64,000 nt of DNA, taken from positions 17,981-81,980 of the forward strand of contig DATBZA010000087.1 in NCBI GenBank assembly GCA_036513415.1, read 5' to 3'. Of this stretch, positions 27,727 to 35,068 are shown one piece after another (position 1 is the first letter of the stretch; each line of letters opens with the position of its first letter). The position numbers and the translations under genes are program-made. The DNA is from 40CM-4-68-19 sp036513415 (GTDB lineage: Bacteria > Myxococcota > Myxococcia > Myxococcales > 40CM-4-68-19). A model generated the notes under the pieces. The model had not been told where the DNA came from. It saw only the letters and a program-made list of their open reading frames with translations, and searched no databases.

Positions 27727-27772
27727 TGAGTGAGAGCGGAAGGAATCGAACCTTCAACCTATGGATTAAGAG
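27727..27772. repeat. right attachment site (46-bp direct repeat inside tRNA-Lys)
   Basis: Identical over all 46 bases to 21127-21172. It spans the 3' half of the intact tRNA-Lys, so integration restored a complete tRNA. Confidence 0.93.
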
Positions 27773-27803
27773 TCCATTGCTCTGCCAGTTGAGCTACGCT
27801 CCC
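27731..27803 (-). tRNA. tRNA-Lys (anticodon CUU), island integration site
   Basis: Full cloverleaf on the minus strand: acceptor GGGAGCG/CGCTCTC, D-arm, anticodon stem ATGGA/TCCAT with loop CTCTTAA (CUU, Lys) and T-loop GGTTCGATTCC. The discriminator is A, with CTC following, so CCA is not encoded. The 3' half is the island attachment core. Confidence 0.97.
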
Positions 27804-27865
27804 TCAATCTCCGACGCGGCGGGGCGGGGTGTGTATCCGGTACCCGGCCGACGGTCAAGAACAGT

Positions 27866-27941
27866 TGGGGTGGCTGACCGGACTCGAACCGGCAACACCT
27901 GGAGTCACAGTCCAGTGCTCTACCATTGAGCTACAGCCACC
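27866..27941 (-). tRNA. tRNA-His (anticodon GUG)
   Basis: Acceptor GTGGCTG/CAGCCAC with the extra 5' G typical of tRNA-His, anticodon stem CTGGA/TCCAG with loop CTGTGAC (GUG), and T-arm GGTTCGAGTCC. The discriminator is C and CCA is encoded. Confidence 0.97.
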
Positions 27942-27966
27942 GTAGTGCGTCCCGCGACTTCCTTTC

Positions 27967-28043
<77 letters not shown>

Positions 28044-28076
28044 CTGTCCCCGTCCGAGCATGCCTGCTGCAGTGAG

Positions 28077-28150
<74 letters not shown>

Positions 28151-28165
28151 CTGAAAAGCGGAGGG

Positions 28166-28194
28166 GAAGTACACGGTTTCCGGGGCTGGATCAA
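28166..28194 (-). promoter_or_regulatory. promoter of the Pro-Arg-His-Lys tRNA cluster
   Basis: TTGATC (28194-28189) and TACTTC (28171-28166) on the minus strand with 17-base spacing. The predicted start is about 9 bases before tRNA-Pro. The -10 match is only moderate. Confidence 0.45.
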
Positions 28195-28199
28195 GCCTT

Positions 28200-28799
28200 T
28201 CAGACGGCGCCGCCCCGGGCCAGCCGCTCCAGCGGCGGCCTCAGGATCTGCAGTGCACGGCCGCGATGGGAAAGGCGATTTTTCTCTTCCGCCCCAAGCT
28301 CCGCCAGCGTCTTTCCCGGGGTTTCGGTGGGGAGGAACAGCGGATCGTATCCGAAGCCGTGGGCCCCGCGCGGCGCCAGCGCGATGCTCCCGTCCACGCG
28401 CCCTTCGGCCCGCAGGACGTGCCCGCCGTCCGGCGCGCTGAGGGTGACGGCGCAGAAGAAATGCGCCCCGCGGCGCGGCTGCGGGACGCCCTCGAGCGCC
28501 GCGAGCAACCTCGAGCGCCGCTCCGAGTCGGTCGGCGCGTACCGCGCGCTGTGCAGGCCGGGCGCGCCGTCCAGCGCATCGACGCAGAGCCCGCTGTCGT
28601 CCGCGAGCGTCCAGAGCCCGCTCTGGCGGGCGCAGGTGGTGGCCTTTTGCGCGGCATTGTCGTGAAAGGTGTCCCCCGTCTCGTCTGGAGCAGGCAGTCC
28701 GGCGTCGCGCAAGGAGACCAGCTCCAGGGGGACGCCGGCGAGGATCTGGCGGATCTCGACCAGCTTCCCCTCATTCGAGGTCGCGACCAGCAGCTTCAC
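28200..28799 (-). CDS. rdgB: XTP/dITP diphosphatase (RdgB/HAM1)
   Basis: This 199-residue house-cleaning enzyme hydrolyses non-canonical purine nucleoside triphosphates so that inosine and xanthosine are not built into nucleic acids. It has the N-terminal LVATSNEGKLVEI motif, the catalytic LADDSGLCVDALDGAPGLHSARYA block and the C-terminal GFGYDPLF and HRGRAL signatures. The GTG start at 28799 overlaps the rph stop by 4 bases (GTGA), so the pair is translationally coupled. The longer frame to 29165 is an rph shadow. Confidence 0.96.
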   Translation of the reverse strand: MKLLVATSNEGKLVEIRQILAGVPLELVSLRDAGLPAPDETGDTFHDNAAQKATTCARQSGLWTLADDSGLCVDALDGAPGLHSARYAPTDSERRSRLLAALEGVPQPRRGAHFFCAVTLSAPDGGHVLRAEGRVDGSIALAPRGAHGFGYDPLFLPTETPGKTLAELGAEEKNRLSHRGRALQILRPPLERLARGGAV

Positions 28800-29509
28800 T
28801 TCACGAAGGCCCCGGCGATGGCCGCGAGCTGCTTCTGGTGCAGCTCCGCGAGACCCTTCTGCGCCATCCCCACCATCGCGTTGAGCTGCGCGGGTGTGAA
28901 GGGCCGCTTCTCGGCGGTGCCCTGCACCTCGAGCAGCTCGCCGGCGGCGTTCCCGACCACGTTCATGTCCACCTCGGCGGCGAAGTCCTCCTCGTAGTCC
29001 AGGTCGAGCAGCGCCTGCCCCGAGAGGATCCCGACGCTCACCGCCGCAACCGGGGGCCGGAGCGCCTTTTCCCGCTGCATGCGCCGGAGCGCGATCCCCA
29101 GCGCCACGTACGCGCCGGTGATCGCCGCGGTCCGGGTGCCGCCGTCCGCCTGTAGCACGTCGCAATCGATCAGCACCTGCCGCTCCCCGAGCACTTGCAG
29201 ATCGACCGCCGCCCGCAGCGCTCGCCCGATCAACCGCTGGATCTCCTGGGTGCGCCCGCTCTGCTTCCCCTTGGCCGCCTCGCGATCCGTGCGCGTGTGC
29301 GTCGAGCGCGGCAGCATCCCGTACTCAGCAGTCACCCACCCGCGCCCGGATCCCTTCACGTGTCCGGGAACCCGCTCCTCCGCCGTGGCCGTGCAGAGGA
29401 CGCGCGTCCGCCCGAAGCTGGCCAGGACGCTTCCCTCGGCGTGCTCGGTGAAGTTGGCGACCAGCGTCACGTTGCGGAGCTGGTCAGGTCCGCGATCCTT
29501 CCGGGGCAT
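28796..29509 (-). CDS. rph: ribonuclease PH
   Basis: This 237-residue phosphorolytic 3'-5' exonuclease trims tRNA 3' ends. It has the N-terminal NVTLVANFTEHAEGSVLASFGRT, the phosphate/RNA-binding RSTHTRTDREAAKG and RSGRTQEIQRLIGRALRA segments, and LDYEEDFAAEVDMNVV with the acidic catalytic residues. It is full length for the family and forms a unit with rdgB. Confidence 0.97.
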   Translation of the reverse strand: MPRKDRGPDQLRNVTLVANFTEHAEGSVLASFGRTRVLCTATAEERVPGHVKGSGRGWVTAEYGMLPRSTHTRTDREAAKGKQSGRTQEIQRLIGRALRAAVDLQVLGERQVLIDCDVLQADGGTRTAAITGAYVALGIALRRMQREKALRPPVAAVSVGILSGQALLDLDYEEDFAAEVDMNVVGNAAGELLEVQGTAEKRPFTPAQLNAMVGMAQKGLAELHQKQLAAIAGAFVK

Positions 29510-29521
29510 GGGCGGTGCGAC

Positions 29522-30376
29522 TTACCGCGTCCCGACGGGTGAGGCAACCACGCCCGCTGACTTGACCTGTGGCGACTGCGCGTTTTCCGGCGGGGTCTTC
29601 ACCTGGGCCACCAGCCGGCGCGACAGGACCTTGTCCGCGAAGTCGCGCACGCCGTCCGCCAGGGCCTGCGCCACCCGCCGCTGGTACCGGTCGCGGCTGA
29701 GCATCCGGCCCTCGCGCGGGTGCGAGATGAACCCGATCTCCACCAGCACCGACGGCATCCGGGTGCCTGAGAGCACGAGGAACGGCGCCTGTCGCACGCC
29801 GCGCGACGTCGCCCGGGTCCCGCGCACGATGTGCTGCTGGACGATCTGGGCCAGGGCGGCCGAGTCGTTGCGCGCCTGCCCCAGGGCCAGGTCGTTCAGG
29901 ATGCCGGTCACCGCGTCGCTCGAGCGCGGCAGCGGCACCGCCTCCGGGCCGCCGTTCTCGAGCTGCGCCAGCATCTTCGCTTCCGCGTCGGTCGGGTCCG
30001 GCGAGAGGAAGTACGTCTCCACGCCCCGCGTCACCTTGCGGTCCCCGACCGTCTCCATCGAGTTGCAATGGATGGAGAGAAAGACGTCGGCGCCCGCCTC
30101 GTTGGCGATGCGCACGCGGTCCGCCAGCGGGATGTCCTCGTCCGCGTCGCGGGTGAGGATTACCGTCGCCCCTTGCGCTTCGAGGGACTCCTTGGTCTTC
30201 CGCGCGACCTGCAGCGCGATCATCTTTTCGTGGAGCCCGCGCCCGCCGTGCGCGCCGTCGTGGGGCCATCTGCCGCCGTGGCCGGGATCGAGCACGACGA
30301 CGAGCGGCGCTTGCTGCTCCGCGAGCGCGGGCAGGGCGAGCAGGCAAGCGAAGCTCAGCGCGAGGGCCCGGCGCAC
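29522..30376 (-). CDS. N-acetylmuramoyl-L-alanine amidase (Amidase_3)
   Basis: This 284-residue periplasmic zinc amidase splits septal peptidoglycan during daughter-cell separation. It has a cleavable signal peptide (MRRALALSFACLLALPALA). The zinc ligands are visible as His in VVLDPGHGG and His in LSIHCNS, and the catalytic Glu in PSVLVEIGFISH. The C-terminal tail is short and low-complexity, with no SPOR or AMIN domain, so septal targeting must come from a partner. It lies 12 bases upstream of rph on the same strand. Confidence 0.95.
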   Translation of the reverse strand: MRRALALSFACLLALPALAEQQAPLVVVLDPGHGGRWPHDGAHGGRGLHEKMIALQVARKTKESLEAQGATVILTRDADEDIPLADRVRIANEAGADVFLSIHCNSMETVGDRKVTRGVETYFLSPDPTDAEAKMLAQLENGGPEAVPLPRSSDAVTGILNDLALGQARNDSAALAQIVQQHIVRGTRATSRGVRQAPFLVLSGTRMPSVLVEIGFISHPREGRMLSRDRYQRRVAQALADGVRDFADKVLSRRLVAQVKTPPENAQSPQVKSAGVVASPVGTR

Positions 30377-30414
30377 GCACGCCAGTGTACCCGAAGGGCA
30401 GGCGCCTCCAAGGA

Positions 30415-30639
30415 TTACAGAGACTCACCCCGGAACGTGTCGCGCATCTTCTTCGCGGTTTCGGGGCTGAAGACCGCGAGCAGCCAGTACACCAACCCCA
30501 CCACCAGCAGGATCTTGAGCGCGAACCAGAGCAGCGACATCAAGAGGGCGAGGAGCCCGCCGGCGAAGCCGAAGACGAGCCGGATCGCGACCCAGGCGAT
30601 CAGGACGACGAGAGCGATGGAGGCTGCGGTGCGGATCAT
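30415..30639 (-). CDS. small two-helix membrane protein
   Basis: A 74-residue protein that is almost entirely two membrane helices (ASIALVVLIAWVAIRLVFGF and LLWFALKILLVVGLVYWLLAVF) with a short basic C-terminus (KKMRDTFRGESL). No family is recognised. Its ATG overlaps the selD stop by 4 bases, so translation is likely coupled to selD. Confidence 0.65.
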   Translation of the reverse strand: MIRTAASIALVVLIAWVAIRLVFGFAGGLLALLMSLLWFALKILLVVGLVYWLLAVFSPETAKKMRDTFRGESL

Positions 30640-31790
30640 CTGCTTTTCTCCTGCAGGAACGAACGAACGCCCGCGTCGGAAATTTCGCCCATCACGTCGA
30701 TGCCCGGTGCGTCACCTCGCCGCAGCCTCGCCACTTCGCCGATCACCCGCGCGGGAGCGCCGGCGCTGGCGAGCGCCACCAGGATCTTCGGCGCTGCTTT
30801 CGCGCTCACCGATGCAAGCATCCCACCGTTGGTCTGCGCGTCGGCGAGCAGCAGCCGGTCCGGCTCGCTCATCTGCTCCGGGAAGGTGGCGCGCTCCGAG
30901 ACGAACTCCAGATTCGCCTTGGTCCCGCCGGGGACGACTCCCTCGCGCGCCAGCTCGCGCACGCCCGGCAGGACGGCGATGGCGCTGGCGTCGATTCGCG
31001 CCCGCGTCTTCGAAGCGCGCATCGCCGAGTCGAGATGGCCGAGCAGCCCGAAGCCGGTCACGTCGGTGAGCGCGTGCACAGACTTCCAGTGCCTCGCGTA
31101 CACCTCGCCCGCGGCGCGGTTGAGCTGTCTCATCTGCGCGGTGGCTGTCTTCACCAGACCGGGGTCGGCGACGCCCTTCTTGATCGCGGACACCGCGATT
31201 CCGGTGCCGAGCGCCTTCCCGAGGAGGAGCACGTCCCCCGGCCTGGCGCCCGCGTTGGTCAGGACGCGGCCGGGGTGCACCAGACCGGTCACGGCCAGGC
31301 CGTACTTGGGCTCGAGGTCGTCGACGCTGTGACCGCCCACGATGGGGCAGTCCGCCTCGCGGGCGACCTCCGCTCCACCCGCTAGTATTTCACCAAGAAG
31401 CTCGAATGGTTGCGACCGCGGCCAGCCGACCACGTTCAGCGCGTAGAGTGGCCTTCCCCCCATCGCGTACACGTCCGAGAGCGAGTTCGCCGCCGCGATG
31501 CGCCCGTAGTCGCGCGGGTCATCGACCACGGGAGCGAAGAAGTCGACCGTGGCAACCAGGCCGCGTTTGTCATCGAGCTTCCAGACGGCGGCATCGTCGC
31601 TGGTCTCGGTGCCGACGAGCAGGGACTTCGGGCGGCGCGCGGGAGTCAGTTCGCGCAGGACCTGCGCGAGCTCCGCCGGGCGGAGCTTGCAGGCTCAACC
31701 CGCGCCGTGGCTCAGCAGGGTGAGCCGCACCGGCTTGGGGTGGCCTTCCGCTGCCCCGGCGGCAGCACCGTTTGTGGCGTTGTCCTCCAC
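30636..31790 (-). CDS. selD: selenide, water dikinase, itself a selenoprotein (in-frame UGA)
   Basis: SelD makes selenophosphate from selenide and ATP for tRNA-Sec charging and selenouridine. The gene runs from a GTG at 31790 (GGAGG 8 bases upstream) to 30636, 384 codons including an in-frame TGA at codon 32 (31697-31695). Across the TGA the translation is LLSHGAG-U-ACKLRPAELAQVL, matching the E. coli SelD active site HGAGCGCK, where this position is Cys17. Downstream are GTETSDDAAVWKL, TVDFFAPVVDDPRDYGRIAAANSLSDVYAMGG and the AIRS C-terminal domain. A plain frame scan would truncate the gene to 31529. A hairpin suited to a bacterial SECIS follows the UGA directly. Confidence 0.93.
31661..31697 (-). 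promoter_or_regulatory. UGA codon plus bacterial SECIS hairpin in selD
   Basis: Directly after the UGA (31697-31695) the mRNA can fold CCTGC-A-AGCTCCGCC against GGCGGAGCT-CGC-GCAGG, a 14-pair stem with a small asymmetric bulge and a tight GC-rich tip. Bacterial SECIS elements lie immediately 3' of the UGA and recruit SelB with Sec-tRNA. The apical loop is very small, so SelB recognition details cannot be judged. Confidence 0.7.
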
Positions 31791-31834
31791 GATGCCCGCC
31801 TCCAGTTCTAACGCCCTTTCGCCCGGAGCGCGCC

Positions 31835-32767
31835 TCAGAACTGCCGCAGGTACCCTCGCTCGATCAGCGACGCGATCTTCTGCGAGACCTCCAGATCGCT
31901 CCCCGCGGCGCGGTCGAGCACCGCTTGCACGACGCCGTAGTTGTGCACCAGTTGCAGGAGGTCCAGCTCCTCGGCCGACAACTCGCGGAGCCGGGGCGAG
32001 AGCGGCATGGCGATGCCGACCGCCGCCGTCGACGCCGGAAGGCCGCCGCGGGAAAGCTCGTCCGCCTGCTGCATCGCCTCCACCACGAGGTGCTCCGTGG
32101 CTTCGGTGATCTCGCTGGGCATCGGCGGCAGATCGCCCTCCTGGGGCACGAACTCGAATCCACCCTGCGTCCACGAGACCATGCGGTAGAGCGCTTTCTT
32201 GGGCGGGAGGGTGGGGTCGGAGTCGATCACCGCGCTCACGACCTTGCCGGAGCGCAAGTGGACCCGCCCGCTCCGGTAGCCGCGGATGACGATGGCGCCG
32301 GTCTTCTTCGACGTGCTCAGGAGCTGCAGCAGGTCCACCAAAGGGACCTCCTCGAGCCGCCCCTGGACGGCAGTGCGCCCTCCCGGTCGTTTCTCCTGCG
32401 CCGCCGCGGTCCGCTCCAAGGTCTGCTGGGCCGCCTTGGCGTCGATGGCCGGACCTGGGTGGCGCGCCACCGCCACCAGCTTGAGGATGCTGGTGCCGAT
32501 CAGGATGCGGTCGCCTTCCTTGAGGCGCGCCCGCCGCACCTTCTCGCCGTTGACGAACGTCCCGTTGGTGGACCCCAGGTCCGCGATGGTGATCTGGTCC
32601 GACGCGAGCGTGAGCTTCGCGTGCTTGCGCGAGACCATGTCCTCGATCAGCACCATGTCCTGCTCGCTGGAGCGCCCGATCACCAGCTCGCCCGCGTCGG
32701 ACAGCGGGTACTCGCCACCCTGGTACTTCCCGGAGATGAAGCGAAGCGCGTAAGCGCGATCGCTCAT
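31835..32767 (-). CDS. FHA and DUF4388 domain protein
   Basis: This 310-residue cytoplasmic protein has an N-terminal forkhead-associated phosphothreonine-binding domain (about 20-95: ELVIGRSSEQDMVL, SRKHAKLTL, GSTNGTFVNGE), a linker, and a DUF4388 domain (about 135-235: LQGRLEEVPLVDLLQLLSTSKKTGAIVI, GRVHLRSGKVVSAV). The C-terminus (ELDLLQLVHNYGVVQAVLD...LIERGYLRQF) is winged-helix-like. This combination is frequent in myxobacterial signalling, where FHA proteins read Ser/Thr kinase output. Its start overlaps the stop of the TPR gene by 4 bases, so the two probably act together. The kinase is not in this window. Confidence 0.88.
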   Translation of the reverse strand: MSDRAYALRFISGKYQGGEYPLSDAGELVIGRSSEQDMVLIEDMVSRKHAKLTLASDQITIADLGSTNGTFVNGEKVRRARLKEGDRILIGTSILKLVAVARHPGPAIDAKAAQQTLERTAAAQEKRPGGRTAVQGRLEEVPLVDLLQLLSTSKKTGAIVIRGYRSGRVHLRSGKVVSAVIDSDPTLPPKKALYRMVSWTQGGFEFVPQEGDLPPMPSEITEATEHLVVEAMQQADELSRGGLPASTAAVGIAMPLSPRLRELSAEELDLLQLVHNYGVVQAVLDRAAGSDLEVSQKIASLIERGYLRQF

Positions 32768-33504
32768 GAACCTGCTTTCCGCGCCTGCGCGCGCGCGAGC
32801 TTCAGGCACATGTCCGCGGTGCGATGCTGCGGCTCCATGCGCAGCACTTCCTCCCATTGCGCTTCGGCCTCTTCCAGCTTCCCGCCCGCATAGAGGGCGG
32901 TGCCCAGGGCCAGCCGGGCAGGGACGTAAGCCGGCGCGTGCTGGACGGCGATACGGAACTCGGCCACCGCCCCTTCGATGTCGTTGGCCTCGCGCAGGGC
33001 ATGCGCGAGCCGCAGGCGCAGATCCACGAAGGTGGGGCAGAGCGAGAGCGCGCGGCGGTACTCCGCGGCGGCGTCGTTCGGCCGGCGCATGGAGAAATAG
33101 CCGTCGGCGACGGAGGCATGCAGGTTGGCGATCTTGCCGCGCGAGGAGGTGTCCATTGGCTCGTCGCCGTTCGGCTCCCGCGGGCCCCGGCCGCGGGCGC
33201 GTTCCAGCGCCGCCCCGTAGATCTGCTGGGCGCGCTCGTACTGTCCGAGGTCGTTGCAGACGATGGCCAGGTTGAGCCCCGCCTCGATGTAGCCCGGATT
33301 GATCTCGAGGGCCTTCTGCAACGCGCGCTGGGCCGCCTCGAACTCGCCCAGCTGGTGATAGATCACTCCCAACATGTGGTGGACGTCCGCGAACCCCACG
33401 CCGCGGGCCACCGCGTGCTCGAGATGCCCGGCCGCGAGCGAGTAGTCGCCGCGCTGGAAGTGCTCTTTGCCGAGGGCGACCAGCTCCCTCAGTTGGTCGT
33501 CCAT
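32764..33504 (-). CDS. tetratricopeptide repeat protein
   Basis: This 246-residue protein is built of about five TPR units, for example VHHMLGVIYHQLGEFEAAQRALQKALEINPGYIEAGLNLAIVCNDLGQYERAQQIY, and a last repeat ending EEVLRMEPQ. It has no signal peptide and is probably a cytoplasmic scaffold. Translation is coupled to the FHA-DUF4388 gene (ATGA overlap). The ATG at 33504 is preceded by GGGGAG; an ATG 18 bases upstream is also possible. Confidence 0.87.
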   Translation of the reverse strand: MDDQLRELVALGKEHFQRGDYSLAAGHLEHAVARGVGFADVHHMLGVIYHQLGEFEAAQRALQKALEINPGYIEAGLNLAIVCNDLGQYERAQQIYGAALERARGRGPREPNGDEPMDTSSRGKIANLHASVADGYFSMRRPNDAAAEYRRALSLCPTFVDLRLRLAHALREANDIEGAVAEFRIAVQHAPAYVPARLALGTALYAGGKLEEAEAQWEEVLRMEPQHRTADMCLKLARAQARKAGS

Positions 33505-33547
33505 GCGCTCCCCGTCCTGCATCCCCCGAGGAGAATGGTACCACGGA

Positions 33548-34477
33548 TCACTGGTCAGCCGGCGCGTCCGCGGGCGGCTGAAGCGGGACCGGCTTGCGGG
33601 TCGTCGGATCGGACGGGGGCACCGGGGTTTGCACCGCAGGCTTGGGGTCGGTGGGGGAGGTGACCGGCGCATTGGCCGGGATCTTCTTCAGCATCGCTTC
33701 GGCTTCGGCGCGGCGAGGGTCCTGCGGCGCCTCCTGCACCAGGCGCTGCAGCACCTTCCGCTGGTCGCCCAGGTCCTTCGCGTTTCCGTACGCCTCCGCC
33801 GCGCGCCAGAGGGACTCTCCGTGCACCTTGCCCCCGTGCAGGTCGCCGAAGGTGTCTGCGAGCGCCATGTACCGGCCGGCCGCCCCCCGCCACTGTTCGC
33901 GCTTCCAGTAGAACTCCGCGACGTAGCGCTCGTGCGAGGCCAGGAGCTCGCGGGAATCAGCGATGAGCGCGCGGGCCTTGGGGACGTACTCGCTCTGCGG
34001 GAAGCCGGTGACGAACCGGTTCAGCGCCTCCAGCGCCTGCCGCACCGGGCTCAGATCCTTTTCGTGGACCGGAGGCAGAAAGAAGACATGCGACGGACGG
34101 TCGTTGAAGTACGCGAGCCCGACGCGGAACGCGGCATAGTCGGCCTTGGGGTGCGAAGGGTGCCCTTTGACGAATTCCTGGTACTGGTTCGCCGCCTGCG
34201 TCCAGTCGTCCCGCTCGAACGCGATGTCGGCGACCGCGAGTTGCGCCAGCGCGGCGAACTGGGAGTAAGGGAAGTTGTTTCGCACGTACTCGAAGAAGCG
34301 GGTCGCCTCCATCGGGTTCTGATCCTTCTTCTCCTGCATGCCCTTCTCGTACGCCTTGGCGGCGTTGCTCGCCTCGGCGCCGGTCACCGGCTTGGTGATG
34401 TCCACGCCCGCGTCCTTGCCGCCCGCGCAGGCGCAGAGGGAGGCGAGAAGAAGCGCTCTACCAGTCGTCGATCTCAT
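33548..34477 (-). CDS. bamD: outer membrane assembly lipoprotein BamD-like
   Basis: This 309-residue lipoprotein has signal LLLASLCAC with lipidation at Cys15 or Cys17. It is followed by TPR-type repeats (NAAKAYEKGMQEKKDQNPMEATRFFEYVRNNFPYSQFAALAQLAVADIAFERDDWTQAANQYQEFVKGHPSH) that define BamD/ComL, which helps BamA insert beta-barrel proteins. The C-terminus is an unusual Pro/Thr-rich tail (about 265-309) not needed for the fold. The ATG at 34477 has AAGGAAA upstream and overlaps the recX 3' end by 20 bases. Confidence 0.88.
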   Translation of the reverse strand: MRSTTGRALLLASLCACAGGKDAGVDITKPVTGAEASNAAKAYEKGMQEKKDQNPMEATRFFEYVRNNFPYSQFAALAQLAVADIAFERDDWTQAANQYQEFVKGHPSHPKADYAAFRVGLAYFNDRPSHVFFLPPVHEKDLSPVRQALEALNRFVTGFPQSEYVPKARALIADSRELLASHERYVAEFYWKREQWRGAAGRYMALADTFGDLHGGKVHGESLWRAAEAYGNAKDLGDQRKVLQRLVQEAPQDPRRAEAEAMLKKIPANAPVTSPTDPKPAVQTPVPPSDPTTRKPVPLQPPADAPADQ

Positions 34478-34943
34478 CGTTTCCTTCCCACGCCATCCCC
34501 AGCGCCTTCGCCGCGGCCGGGGGCGGATGGCCCTTGGCGACGAGCGCCCGGAACAGGCGCTGTTTCTCCCGCTCATCCGCGGGTTTGCGGCCGCGCAGGC
34601 GCCGTTTCAGCGCCCGCGCCGCCAGCTCCTCGTCCTCCGCCCCTTCCGCCGCCTCGGCTACCGCGGCGCGGGCGTCGGGTTCTGCGATGCCCTGCGCCAG
34701 CAGCTTCCTCGCGACCAGGCGCGGAGCATCTCCCTGACCGACTCGCGTCCGGGCGCGCACGCGGGCCGTTTCGGGGTCGTTGATGTAGCCCAGCTCGCGC
34801 ACGCGCGCCAGCGTCGATTTGCGCTCGGGTTCGGCGAATCCGGCCCGTTCCAGGGCGCGGTCCAGCTCGAGCGCCGTCCGGAGGCGCAGGGCGAGCAGCC
34901 GCAAGGCCTCGTCGAGGGCGGGCACCCCGCCAGGATAATACAC
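34458..34943 (-). CDS. recX: RecX family regulatory protein
   Basis: This 161-residue all-helical protein of three-helix repeats fits RecX, a modulator of RecA filaments: ALRLLALRLRTALELDRALERAGF, LARVRELGYINDPETARVRARTRVGQGDAPRLVARKLLAQGI and a final repeat RALKRRLRG...FRALVAKGHPPPAAAKALG. recA is not in the window. The gene ends inside the start of bamD. Confidence 0.85.
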   Translation of the reverse strand: MYYPGGVPALDEALRLLALRLRTALELDRALERAGFAEPERKSTLARVRELGYINDPETARVRARTRVGQGDAPRLVARKLLAQGIAEPDARAAVAEAAEGAEDEELAARALKRRLRGRKPADEREKQRLFRALVAKGHPPPAAAKALGMAWEGNDEIDDW

Positions 34944-34966
34944 GGAGCGGCCGACGTGGGACCTGG

Positions 34967-35068
34967 CCGTGTCTGAGGCTCAGGCGTAGGAGCTAAGCCA
35001 CCTTCGGCGGCAGCCCGTGTCTGAGGCTCAGGCGTAGCCGCAAAGCCGCCTTCGGCGGCAGCGGCTAG
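34967..35068. repeat. tandem palindromic repeat (REP-like), two units
   Basis: Two units of period 48 bases begin at 34967 and 35015 with the same CCGTGTCTGAGGCTCAGGCG. Each contains the hairpin core CCTTCGGCGG. In the second unit TAGCCGC pairs with GCGGCTA and encloses GCCGCC-TTC-GGCGGC. The last unit includes the pilT stop codon. A near-identical third copy lies at 36488-36524 over the rpsI stop. Confidence 0.8.

Larger units (their letters stand above)
21127..27772. mobile_element. 6.6-kb integrative element in tRNA-Lys
   Basis: Bounded by 46-bp perfect direct repeats, with a tyrosine recombinase next to the intact tRNA-Lys and an excisionase-like gene near the other end, this is a complete small genomic island. 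It carries no conjugation, replication or capsid genes, so it would need outside help to move between cells. Cargo: an Mrr-like nuclease, two zinc-ribbon/DUF4145 proteins, a HEPN-like protein, a ribbon-helix-helix regulator, four tiny genes and a degenerate integrase 3' end. Codon use is visibly less GC-rich at third positions than in the flanking housekeeping genes. Confidence 0.9.
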
